From: Lachnospiraceae bacterium
Lineage (GTDB): Bacteria > Bacillota > Clostridia > Lachnospirales > Lachnospiraceae
Direction of reading: 5' to 3'
DNA length: 64,000 bases
Assembly: GCA_017431345.1 (NCBI GenBank)
Contig: JAFRLH010000030.1
Span: 1 to 64,000 of the forward strand
Shown: positions 9,782-16,659 of the stretch, piece after piece
How positions within the stretch are numbered: position 1 is the first letter of the stretch
How the letters are laid out: each line of letters begins with the position of its first letter
The notes under the pieces: model-generated
What the model was told of the DNA's origin: nothing
The model's input: the letters and a program-made list of their open reading frames with translations, nothing else
Databases searched by the model: none
Made by a program: the position numbers and the translations under genes

Positions 9782-10735
9782 ATGGAATTTATAAGAAGAG
9801 TACTGCCGGCCGTCCTTCTGGCGGCTGCCTGCATCCTGCCGGCAGCGGGCGTGCAGGCGGCAAAAAGCAGCCTTCCGGTGCTGTCAAAACTTGAATCCGT
9901 TGACCGGCTCACAAGAGGGTCGGAATTTTTCCTGAAAGGAAAGATCAAATCGGCAAATCCGCTGACAAAAGTCAGAATAAAGATCATCGACCAGTCCGGG
10001 AAAACAGTTCAGTCTGCTTCTGCCGTCCCGACGGGGAAAAGCTTCAGCCTGAAAAAGTGTTCCGGACAGCTGCAATTTGATCAATTAGGCAAAGGCAGTT
10101 ATACGCTCCGCATCACGGCGTCGGACGAAAAGCACAGGAATGTGAAACTGCTGAAGCAGCGTTTTTCAGTCGTAAAAAAGAAGAAGATCGCGGAAAAACT
10201 GATCCGTACCGCAGAAGCCGAAATCGGTTATGAGACGCCGCTTAAGAAGGAAAAAACAAAATATGAGAAAGAAACGTTCGGGACGAACGGGAATCTCTGG
10301 TGTGCTTCCTTTGTTTCATGGTGTTCCAATCAGGCAGGAGTGTCCAAAAAGACCGTTCCCAGAAGCAAAAGCACCCTGTATATGGGCACGCTTGCAAAGA
10401 AGCATTATCATCCGTGGAACAGAAATACCTGGGGGAACCTGAAACGCGGAGACGTGGTCTTTTTCTCACCGAAACGCGCTTCCCTGCGCTTTCCGAACGG
10501 CGGAAAAGCGGTCCATCATGTGGGGATCGTGCAGCGTGTGGACAGGAAGAGGGGCATCCTTCATACCGTTGAAGGAAATGTCTCAAAGCTCCTGGAAGAC
10601 GGGAGCCTGGATATCTGGACGCGGGTGGTCAGAGAATGCACGCATAAGCTGAAGACGGGAACCGGCCTGATCACGGAAAGCGACAATTATCATTTTGCGG
10701 GCGAATACGTCTGCGGGTATATCGATGTAAGATGA
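9782..10735 (+). CDS. secreted CHAP-domain protein
   Basis: A 317-residue protein with an N-terminal signal peptide (residues 1-26, cleavage near VQAA-KSS), a beta-rich middle domain (about 35-140) and a C-terminal CHAP amidase/endopeptidase domain (about 150-317). The catalytic cysteine is in NLWCASFVSWC, the histidine in HHVGIV, and HTVEGN supplies the polar residue. Such enzymes cut peptidoglycan peptides. Its ATG follows the stop of the preceding hydrolase without a gap, so the two are probably co-translated; this puts a cell-wall enzyme into the ATP-grasp/esterase run. Confidence 0.82.
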   Translation: MEFIRRVLPAVLLAAACILPAAGVQAAKSSLPVLSKLESVDRLTRGSEFFLKGKIKSANPLTKVRIKIIDQSGKTVQSASAVPTGKSFSLKKCSGQLQFDQLGKGSYTLRITASDEKHRNVKLLKQRFSVVKKKKIAEKLIRTAEAEIGYETPLKKEKTKYEKETFGTNGNLWCASFVSWCSNQAGVSKKTVPRSKSTLYMGTLAKKHYHPWNRNTWGNLKRGDVVFFSPKRASLRFPNGGKAVHHVGIVQRVDRKRGILHTVEGNVSKLLEDGSLDIWTRVVRECTHKLKTGTGLITESDNYHFAGEYVCGYIDVR

Positions 10736-10768
10736 AACAGCGATGAACAGCCGGAACAGAAACGTACA

Positions 10769-11080
10769 ATGAATTATGTATATCTTTTAAAATGCGCTGA
10801 CGGCACACTCTACTGCGGCTGGACAACAGATCTTGAAAAACGCCTTGAGGTGCATAATGCCGGAACAGGTGCAAAATATACCAGATCCCGGCGGCCGGTC
10901 GAAATGGTGTATCACGAGGCGTTTGAAGAAAAGACGGATGCGCTCAGAAGAGAATGGTCCATAAAGCGGATGAACCGGAAACAGAAGCTTGGTCTGATAG
11001 AGAACGACGGTAACGGCGGGCAGAAGGAAGACGGACTGTCCGGAAGAGGGGGAGACGGAAATGTTCTTCAGAAGAAATAA
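10769..11080 (+). CDS. GIY-YIG domain protein (YhbQ/UPF0213 type)
   Basis: A 103-residue single-domain GIY-YIG protein: NYVYLLKCADGTLYCGWT at the N-terminus carries the degenerate GIY and YIG strands, followed by the conserved arginine region (DLEKRLEVHN) and the ALRREW..K helix. Members of this short family are usually called putative endonucleases without known substrate. The 3' end overlaps the start of the next gene by 20 bases, in a different frame, so the two are probably co-translated. Confidence 0.85.
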   Translation: MNYVYLLKCADGTLYCGWTTDLEKRLEVHNAGTGAKYTRSRRPVEMVYHEAFEEKTDALRREWSIKRMNRKQKLGLIENDGNGGQKEDGLSGRGGDGNVLQKK

Positions 11081-11438
11081 GGAACCGGAAGTGGTCACAT
11101 TTACCGTGGCCAATTCCATGGAAGAAGCGGAAGCAGTCATGGAGCTGCTTGCTGAGAACGGCATCAGATCCGTTGTCAGGGACCGCGCAAGTGAAGAGGA
11201 TCTTATGATCGTCAGCAGCGGAAGCGCTGCACGCGGCATCGGGATCGTGATCCGGGCGGAAGATGCCGAACGTGCCGCACAGGTCCTTATGGAAAATATG
11301 CCTTCCGAAGAGGAGTCCGAGGAACTGACGGACGAAGAACTGGAAGAACTTGCCATGTCCATGGAAGAGATCACCGGGCTGGAAGATGAGGAACCGGATG
11401 AGAGCGACCGGAAAGTCCGGGAATGGATGAACCGATAA
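11061..11438 (+). CDS. DUF2007-like putative signal-transducing protein
   Basis: A 125-residue protein whose first half resembles the DUF2007 (putative prokaryotic signal transducing) fold: VTFTVANSMEEAEAVMELLAENGI, a ferredoxin-like alpha/beta repeat, then a very acidic tail (residues about 85-125, rich in E and D). No catalytic residues are seen. The start lies inside the GIY-YIG gene after a GGAAGAGGGGGAGACGG ribosome-site region, and an SGNH hydrolase follows 14 bases downstream. Confidence 0.65.
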   Translation: MFFRRNKEPEVVTFTVANSMEEAEAVMELLAENGIRSVVRDRASEEDLMIVSSGSAARGIGIVIRAEDAERAAQVLMENMPSEEESEELTDEELEELAMSMEEITGLEDEEPDESDRKVREWMNR

Positions 11439-11452
11439 GAACCGGTGCCGAT

Positions 11453-12058
11453 ATGAAGACGATCCTTTTTTATGGAGATTCGAATACATACGGATATGAT
11501 CCGCGCGGCTTCGGCGGCGGGCGATATCCGAAGGACGTACGCTGGACCGACAGGCTGGCGGAAGTATCCGGCGGAGAATGGAAGGTGCTGGTCAATGCCA
11601 TGAACGGCCGGGAGATTCCGGACCGTGAACGTTCAGCAGGCAGTGTGCTGGAAATGATCGGGACGGCTGCAGCAGCGCATGCGCAGCTCCGTTTTGCGGT
11701 CATGCTCGGTACGAATGATCTTTTCAGTGCCGGCAGGTTTTCCCCGGCCATGACAGTCAGCCGGAAAATGAGCCAGTTCCTTGACCGGATCAGAAATGCA
11801 TTTCCGGAAATGCCGGTGCTGATGATCGCTCCGCCGCCCATCGGCGCGGCGGATGCCATCGACCCGGAGGAGCAGCGGCTGTACCGCGAGAGCAGGCAGC
11901 TGAGCCTGCTGTATCACATTCTTGCCGAACAGAAAGGACTGGATTTTGCAAGCGCCTTTGACTGGCAGGTGCCGCTCGCTTTTGACGGCGTGCATCTGTC
12001 GGAAGAGGGGCATGACGCTTTCTTCGAGCATATGAGAGACGTTTTAGAAGATTATTGA
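11453..12058 (+). CDS. SGNH/GDSL hydrolase
   Basis: A 201-residue SGNH-fold esterase. Block I is FYGDSNTYG (nucleophile serine), block III GTND, and block V DGVHLSEEGH holds the catalytic aspartate and histidine. No signal peptide, so cytoplasmic; family members remove acetyl or acyl groups from carbohydrates or other small molecules. The frame is open from 11423, but starting there would overlap the upstream gene; the ATG at 11453 begins the usual MKTILFYGDS. It ends the same-strand run and is followed by a clear terminator. Confidence 0.88.
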   Translation: MKTILFYGDSNTYGYDPRGFGGGRYPKDVRWTDRLAEVSGGEWKVLVNAMNGREIPDRERSAGSVLEMIGTAAAAHAQLRFAVMLGTNDLFSAGRFSPAMTVSRKMSQFLDRIRNAFPEMPVLMIAPPPIGAADAIDPEEQRLYRESRQLSLLYHILAEQKGLDFASAFDWQVPLAFDGVHLSEEGHDAFFEHMRDVLEDY

Positions 12059-12065
12059 TACAGAT

Positions 12066-12097
12066 AAGAGGCGGATGCACACCGCCTCTTTACTTTT
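12066..12097 (+). terminator. intrinsic terminator
   Basis: AAGAGGCGG and ACCGCCTCTT arms around a short loop, followed by a T-rich run. It closes the run of genes ending with the SGNH hydrolase. Confidence 0.8.
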
Positions 12098-12130
12098 GTT
12101 CCCGTTATGTTACAATACTTTCCGGACATT

Positions 12131-12159
12131 TTTTGTCTGAAAGGTTATGAAAGTATAAT
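12131..12159 (+). promoter_or_regulatory. promoter of the NifX-SlyD gene
   Basis: TTTTGT (12131-12136), 17 bases, TATAAT (12154-12159); a perfect -10 with a weak -35. AGAAGGAG lies just upstream of the ATG at 12175. Confidence 0.55.
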
Positions 12160-12174
12160 AGAAGGAGTTTTATC

Positions 12175-13032
12175 ATGAGAGTCGCAGTTACTTATGAAAA
12201 CGGAAATGTATTCCCTCACTTCGGCAGAACACCTGCCTTTAAGGTTTATGAGATAGAAGACGGAAAAGTGATCTCTTCGGAGGTCCTTCCCACGAACGGC
12301 ACCGGCCATGGCGCGCTGGCCGGATTCCTGCAGAACGGCAGCATCGATGTCCTGATCTGCGGCGGGATCGGCGGCGGCGCCGTGAATGCGATAAGCGGAG
12401 CCGGGATTAAGCTTTATGCCGGCGCGAGCGGAAATACAGATGAAGTTATTCAGATGCTGATCGACGGCACGCTTCCCGAGACTGGAGAAGCGAACTGTGA
12501 TCATCACCACGGCGAAGAGCATGACTGCCACAGCGAAGGGGAAGGCTGCCACGGAAGTGAAGGCGGCTGCCACGGCGGAAGCTGCGCGCCCGAACCGGCC
12601 TTTACCGGCCGCAATGTCGGAAAGACCTGCCGTGTTCATTACAGAGGCACCTTTGACGACGGATCGCAGTTCGATTCCTCCTATGACCGCGGGCAGCCGC
12701 TGGAATTCATCTGCGGCGCAGGCCAGATGATCAAGGGTTTTGACAAGGCAGTCGCGGATATGGAAGTCGGCCAGATCCTTGATGTGCATCTGATGCCGGA
12801 AGAAGCCTACGGCATGCCTGATCCGAACGCCATGATCAGGCTCAACATCGCACAGCTGAACGGCGCAGAGGGGCTGGAAGTCGGCCAGCATGTCGTGCTG
12901 ACAAATTCCATGGGACATCCGTTCCGTGTGGTGGTCGCAGAGAAGACAGAGGAGACGATCACTTTTGATGCCAACCACGAGATGGCCGGCAAGGAACTGA
13001 ATTTCAGGATCGAGCTTGTGGAAGTGAAATAA
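12175..13032 (+). CDS. NifX/NifB-C-terminal-like domain fused to SlyD-type FKBP peptidyl-prolyl isomerase
   Basis: A 285-residue two-domain protein. Residues 1-103 match the dinitrogenase iron-molybdenum cofactor fold (NifX/NafY/NifB C-terminus; start MRVAVTYENG, ICGGIGGGAVN). Residues about 105-138 form a linker with five cysteines and seven histidines, a likely metal-binding segment. Residues about 146-285 match SlyD-like FKBP: VHYRGTFDDGSQFDSS, PLEFICGAGQMIKGFD and the insert-in-flap region after PEEAYG. SlyD proteins normally have a His/Cys-rich C-terminal metal tail; here that feature sits between the domains. Inferred role is metal-cofactor handling coupled to folding. It has its own promoter and terminator; no nif genes are nearby. 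Confidence 0.85.
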   Translation: MRVAVTYENGNVFPHFGRTPAFKVYEIEDGKVISSEVLPTNGTGHGALAGFLQNGSIDVLICGGIGGGAVNAISGAGIKLYAGASGNTDEVIQMLIDGTLPETGEANCDHHHGEEHDCHSEGEGCHGSEGGCHGGSCAPEPAFTGRNVGKTCRVHYRGTFDDGSQFDSSYDRGQPLEFICGAGQMIKGFDKAVADMEVGQILDVHLMPEEAYGMPDPNAMIRLNIAQLNGAEGLEVGQHVVLTNSMGHPFRVVVAEKTEETITFDANHEMAGKELNFRIELVEVK

Positions 13033-13043
13033 AAAACGCAAAA

Positions 13044-13075
13044 GGGCAGTTCAGGGGAACTGTCCTTCTTTTGTC
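13044..13075 (+). terminator. intrinsic terminator
   Basis: GGGCAGTTC and GAACTGTCC arms (13044-13065) followed by TTCTTTTG. It ends the NifX-SlyD transcript; the next promoter begins at once. Confidence 0.75.
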
Positions 13076-13076
13076 C

Positions 13077-13105
13077 TTGAGAAGACCGCGTTTTCGTGTT
13101 AAAAT
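13077..13105 (+). promoter_or_regulatory. promoter of the flavodiiron gene
   Basis: TTGAGA (13077-13082), 17 bases, TAAAAT (13100-13105), with AAGGAGGA upstream of the ATG at 13137. Confidence 0.6.
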
Positions 13106-13136
13106 CATGTCAATAATATTAAGGAGGAAGTGCCTT

Positions 13137-14936
13137 ATGGAAATCACAAAAGATATCCGCTATGTCGGCGTCAATGATCATGAGATCGATCTGTTTGAAG
13201 GACAGTATGTCGTTCCGCTGGGAATGGCATATAACTCCTATGTGATCGTGGACGAACGCATCGCGGTAATGGACACTGTGGATCAGAATTTTACCGATGA
13301 ATGGCTTGGAAATGTAGATGCGGTGCTGAATGGAAGAAAGCCGGATCTGCTGATCGTCCAGCATATGGAGCCGGATCATTCCGCCAGCATAAAGAGATTC
13401 TGTGAAGTCTATCCGGACGTTGTCCTGATCGGCAACGAGCTGACATTTACCATGATGGATCAGTTCTTCCCGGAGAGGATCAAAGCTTCCCGCGTAACGG
13501 TGAAGAACGGGGAGAGTATTTCCCTGGGAAACCATAAGCTGACATTTGTCTTCGCACCGATGGTGCACTGGCCGGAAGTCATGGTGACGTATGACAGCAC
13601 GGACAAGGTGCTTTTTTCGGCGGACGGATTCGGAAAATTCGGCGCGAATGATGTGGAAGACCCGGAAGGATGGGCTTGTGAAGCCCGCCGCTATTATTTC
13701 GGCATCGTCGGCAAGTACGGCGCACAGACGCAGGATCTGCTGAAAGCCGCAGCCGGTCTTGATATTCAGATCATCTGCCCGCTGCACGGTCCGGTGCTGA
13801 AAGAGGATCTGGGATATTATCTGGATCTCTATAACAAATGGTCTTCCTACGTGCCGGAAGAGGAAGGCATCCTGATCGCCTACACGTCTGTTTACGGCCA
13901 TACGACAGAAGCGGTGCTGAAGCTGGCTGAACTCCTGAAAGCCCGCGCCTGTCCGAAAGTGTCGGTGATGGATCTTGCCCGCGATGACATGCCGGAGACA
14001 GTGGAAGACGCATTTCGTTACAGCAAGATCGTGCTCGCCACGACGACCTACAACGGCGAGATCTTCCCGTTCATGCGCGAGTTCATCAATCATCTGACAG
14101 AAAGAAATTATCAGAACCGCACGGTTGCCTTTATCGAGAACGGCACATGGGCGCCGATGGCAGCGAAAGTCATGCGGGAAATGTTCGGAGAGGATCCGAA
14201 GCTTGAATTTGCGAAGACGACAGTCACGATCCATTCCGCGCTCAATGCGCAGAGCGAGGCTGCGCTGGCGAAGCTGGCCGATGAACTCTGCCGTGAATAT
14301 GTGGCGCAGTCTTCTGAACTGGCGAATAAGAATGACAATACGGCCATGTTCAAGATCGGCTACGGCCTGTATGTCATCACCAGCAATGACGGCAAAAAAG
14401 ACAATGGATTTATCGGAAATACCGTCTCACAGGTCGCGAATAATCCCAACCTGATTGCGGTATGCATCAATAAAGCGAACTACAGCCATGATACGATCAA
14501 AGAGACCGGCATCATGAATATCAATTTCCTGGATGTGACAACACCGTTCAGTGTCTTCCAGCATTTCGGTTTCCAGAGCGGAAGGAACGTGGACAAGTTC
14601 GCGAACTGCGAGAAGGAATTGAGGACAGACAACGGGCTCATTTTCCTGCCGAAATACATTAACGGCGTGATGTCTCTGAAAGTCGAGAGCTACACGGATC
14701 TCGGAAGCCACGGCATGTTCCTCTGCAGCGTGACAGAGATGCGTGTCATGAGCGACAGGGAGTCTGTTACCTACAGTTATTATCAGAGCAATATCAAGCC
14801 GAAGCCGCAGCCGACGAAGAAGAAAGGCTTTGTCTGCAAGGTCTGCGGATATGTCTATGAAGGCGACGAGCTGCCGGCGGATTTCATCTGCCCGCTCTGC
14901 AAACATGGCGCGGAGGATTTCGAGCCCATCGGATAA
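13137..14936 (+). CDS. multidomain flavodiiron protein (diiron lactamase-fold, flavodoxin, flavin reductase, rubredoxin)
   Basis: A 599-residue protein for reductive scavenging of oxygen and/or nitric oxide. Order: metallo-beta-lactamase-like diiron domain (residues about 1-250; ligands in HMEPDH, the histidine of MVHWPE, SADGFG and CPLHGP), FMN-binding flavodoxin domain (about 255-395; TSVYGHTTEA), flavin reductase-like domain (about 400-540; YGLYVITS), and rubredoxin (about 548-599; CKVCGY and CPLCK). The core is the usual FprA; adding both flavin reductase and rubredoxin in one chain should make an electron relay that reduces the need for separate partners. The frame is open from 13071, but the ATG at 13137 has the best ribosome site, AAGGAGGA. 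Typical oxygen-defence enzyme of anaerobes. Confidence 0.92.
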   Translation: MEITKDIRYVGVNDHEIDLFEGQYVVPLGMAYNSYVIVDERIAVMDTVDQNFTDEWLGNVDAVLNGRKPDLLIVQHMEPDHSASIKRFCEVYPDVVLIGNELTFTMMDQFFPERIKASRVTVKNGESISLGNHKLTFVFAPMVHWPEVMVTYDSTDKVLFSADGFGKFGANDVEDPEGWACEARRYYFGIVGKYGAQTQDLLKAAAGLDIQIICPLHGPVLKEDLGYYLDLYNKWSSYVPEEEGILIAYTSVYGHTTEAVLKLAELLKARACPKVSVMDLARDDMPETVEDAFRYSKIVLATTTYNGEIFPFMREFINHLTERNYQNRTVAFIENGTWAPMAAKVMREMFGEDPKLEFAKTTVTIHSALNAQSEAALAKLADELCREYVAQSSELANKNDNTAMFKIGYGLYVITSNDGKKDNGFIGNTVSQVANNPNLIAVCINKANYSHDTIKETGIMNINFLDVTTPFSVFQHFGFQSGRNVDKFANCEKELRTDNGLIFLPKYINGVMSLKVESYTDLGSHGMFLCSVTEMRVMSDRESVTYSYYQSNIKPKPQPTKKKGFVCKVCGYVYEGDELPADFICPLCKHGAEDFEPIG

Positions 14937-15333
14937 CAGGGACTGACTTTGTACTGGAGAATAATGTTGGCATAACTTTTTATGTGCAAAATATTGCTAT
15001 GTAAATACAAAAGGTACCCCGCGCGGGACATTATTCTGTTGAGATTATTCTTCAGGCACTTCATTTTGTGCGAATTATAGGATGTACTTAATAAGAAGGT
15101 ACCCCATTTAAACAGCAGATTTATGAATCAGCTGTACAAAAGGGGTACCTTCTATTTGTGAATGATCAAATTTAGCACATTTTTTTTGATTCCATGGTGT
15201 TTGTTTCTGTCAGCTGAGATCGATAGGGTATCTGTAGAAGAAAACATCTATTATTTCGCACATGTTGTTCAGGCTGGGGATTCATTGATGAATACTGGCA
15301 CAGAATTCAGGAATGCTGTGTTATGCTGCCGGT
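14937..15333. other. non-coding repeat-bearing region
   Basis: Nearly 400 bases without a gene, lying between the flavodiiron gene and the nuclease-like gene. A short forward open frame at 15162-15353 looks like chance. The notable content is a series of GGTACC-centred arms described separately. No terminator follows the flavodiiron gene directly. Confidence 0.6.
14978..15177. repeat. GGTACC-centred inverted repeat cluster, left copy
   Basis: Two left arms and one right arm of a shared element. Left arms carry TTTGTGC(G/A)AA about 22 bases before AAGGTACCCC (GGTACC at 15013 and 15098, 85 bases apart). The right arm reads GGGGTACCTT (15142-15151), then after about 22 bases TTAGCACA, the reverse of the box. 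The central pair AGAAGGTACCCC / GGGGTACCTTCT (15094-15105 and 15142-15153) is a perfect 12-base inverted repeat. Compare the mirrored cluster at 16332-16521. Confidence 0.6.
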
Positions 15334-15861
15334 TCATAACAAAAGGCGATTGATGATATCAAGCACCTCTTTGTAATCAAAAGGATGGTTTTCGGATTCG
15401 AATGTCATGATCAGGTTCCTGCCGGGGATATAGCCGTTTTCGACATATGTTTTGATCTTTCGGGCGGCTTTTTTGACGTACAGTTCATCATGCATCATCC
15501 CGAAATGCTCCCATAAAAGAATAAACCTTGCCTCGGGGTGCAGGATCGTATAGTCAGGAAAATAATAATCATAACCAAGATCCAGCCTGCATTCATAACG
15601 GTAGGGTATTTTGTGGGTGAAAAGCTCGTGCGCGATTATCATTTCCGATTTTGAACGGACCATATCGCCTTTCAATGTAGGATAGATCAGATGCTCGGGG
15701 TATTCCTGGCTTTTTTCATACGGCGTTTTCAACCATTCATTAATGTCATCAGGAAAATACCCGGATTCCGGAGCAAGAATCTGCTGTAATCCCGGTGACC
15801 TGATAATACGCAGCGCTTCCTTCCCAAATTCGTAATTATGTTTGTCCAGATACGAGCACAC
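15334..15861 (-). CDS. PD-(D/E)XK-like nuclease-fold hypothetical protein, 5' end probably frameshifted
   Basis: A 175-residue fragment resembling a restriction-endonuclease-like core: KSEMIIAHEL, then DYYFPDYTI, then LLWEHFGMM, matching the E...D..(E/W)xH pattern of uncharacterised Lachnospiraceae proteins that are longer (near 300 residues). The visible start is a GTG at 15861 without a good ribosome site. The same frame continues upstream, protein-like, to a stop at 15958-15960, and a second frame starting MKKMTLLSRM at 15988 leads into the same region, so the full gene probably began there and is now broken by a one-base shift in an A-rich run near 15945-15955. The function is not known. 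Repeats lie on both sides. Confidence 0.5.
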   Translation of the reverse strand: MCSYLDKHNYEFGKEALRIIRSPGLQQILAPESGYFPDDINEWLKTPYEKSQEYPEHLIYPTLKGDMVRSKSEMIIAHELFTHKIPYRYECRLDLGYDYYFPDYTILHPEARFILLWEHFGMMHDELYVKKAARKIKTYVENGYIPGRNLIMTFESENHPFDYKEVLDIINRLLL

Positions 15862-16265
15862 TGCGTCAAGTTCGCGGCACAGATCACGTTTCCTGCTCAG
15901 GCAAATACTTTTTTCAGCCAGGGCTTTTACCGTTTGCAGGTCCTTCTTTTTCAGAGATCATGCGAGATAGAAGCGTCATTTTTTTCATCCTTTTTTATCA
16001 TGAAGAGACAGAGAAAAAGTGTTAAACAATAAGATAATTAATAATAAAATCACTTAATAATTAAATTAATTGCAAATTAACTATACAATAATTCTGCAGT
16101 TTCGTCAATTCGTCCTGTAAAATCAATACAGATTAGCTGCAGTTGATGATTCCGGCAAGGTAGAATTATGAATCGGGAACAAGCATTCAGCGCCTTCAAT
16201 GACGCAGAGTCATAAGGTGGGGGACAGGGGGATGCTTGTTTCAGATGCAGTGAAAGCTGCACCTG

Positions 16266-16320
16266 AGAAGCTATCGAAGGCGGCAGAGGTTCATGAATAT
16301 GCAGTGAAGCGGAATACGAA
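16266..16320 (+). repeat. direct repeat copy 1 (about 55 bp)
   Basis: Begins AGAAGCT and contains GGCAGAGGTTCATGAATAT, ending GCGGAATACGAA. The segment 16282-16320 matches 16543-16581 at 35 of 39 positions by eye. The two copies are exactly 261 bases apart and bracket the GGTACC cluster. Confidence 0.65.
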
Positions 16321-16331
16321 TGTCCACTTTA

Positions 16332-16521
16332 CTTTGTGCGAATATTAATAGATATGTTTATGGAGATACCCCAAGATAAGGTTGAAACAGGCTATAAAAG
16401 GGTACCTGTAGAAATCGAAAAGAAGAATTGCGAACAAAAGTCGTCGAATTTCAGAAATAACATAAGAAAAAGATTAAAATTGGGGTACCTGACAATAGAA
16501 TTAATATAGTTTGCGAACAAA
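16332..16521. repeat. GGTACC-centred inverted repeat cluster, right copy
   Basis: One left arm (TTTGTGCGAA at about 16333, then GATACCCC near 16365) and two right arms: GGGTACCT (GGTACC 16401-16406) followed by TTGCGAACAAA at 16428, and GGGGTACCT (GGTACC 16484-16489) followed by TTGCGAACAAA at 16511. The two right arms repeat with a period of 83 bases. The arm order is the mirror image of the cluster at 14978-15177. Confidence 0.6.
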
Positions 16522-16526
16522 TGATT

Positions 16527-16581
16527 AGAAGCTGGGATAAATGGCAGCGGTTCATGAGCATGCAGTGAAGCGGAATGCGAA
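16527..16581 (+). repeat. direct repeat copy 2 (about 55 bp)
   Basis: Second copy of the 16266-16320 repeat, beginning AGAAGCT and containing GGCAGCGGTTCATGAGCAT. Confidence 0.65.
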
Positions 16582-16659
16582 GTTCCGCTTTGCATCGGGG
16601 GGATGTTGTAACCGGAAGGTATAAACAGCAAGTTGTCTTTCGGAGAGGTCTGCGTTAAA

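Larger units (their letters stand above)
15989..16659. other. A+T-rich, repeat-bearing region without a gene
   Basis: About 670 bases. The first part (16018-16110) is very A+T-rich. The rest contains a direct repeat of about 55 bases and the right GGTACC cluster. Small open frames on the reverse strand here have no protein-like features. A promoter for the next gene may lie near its end but none is convincing. Confidence 0.55.

Noticed and set aside
14978-16521. GGTACC repeat clusters as a CRISPR array
   Set aside because: The copies are inverted with respect to each other, imperfect, and spaced unevenly; no leader or cas genes are present.
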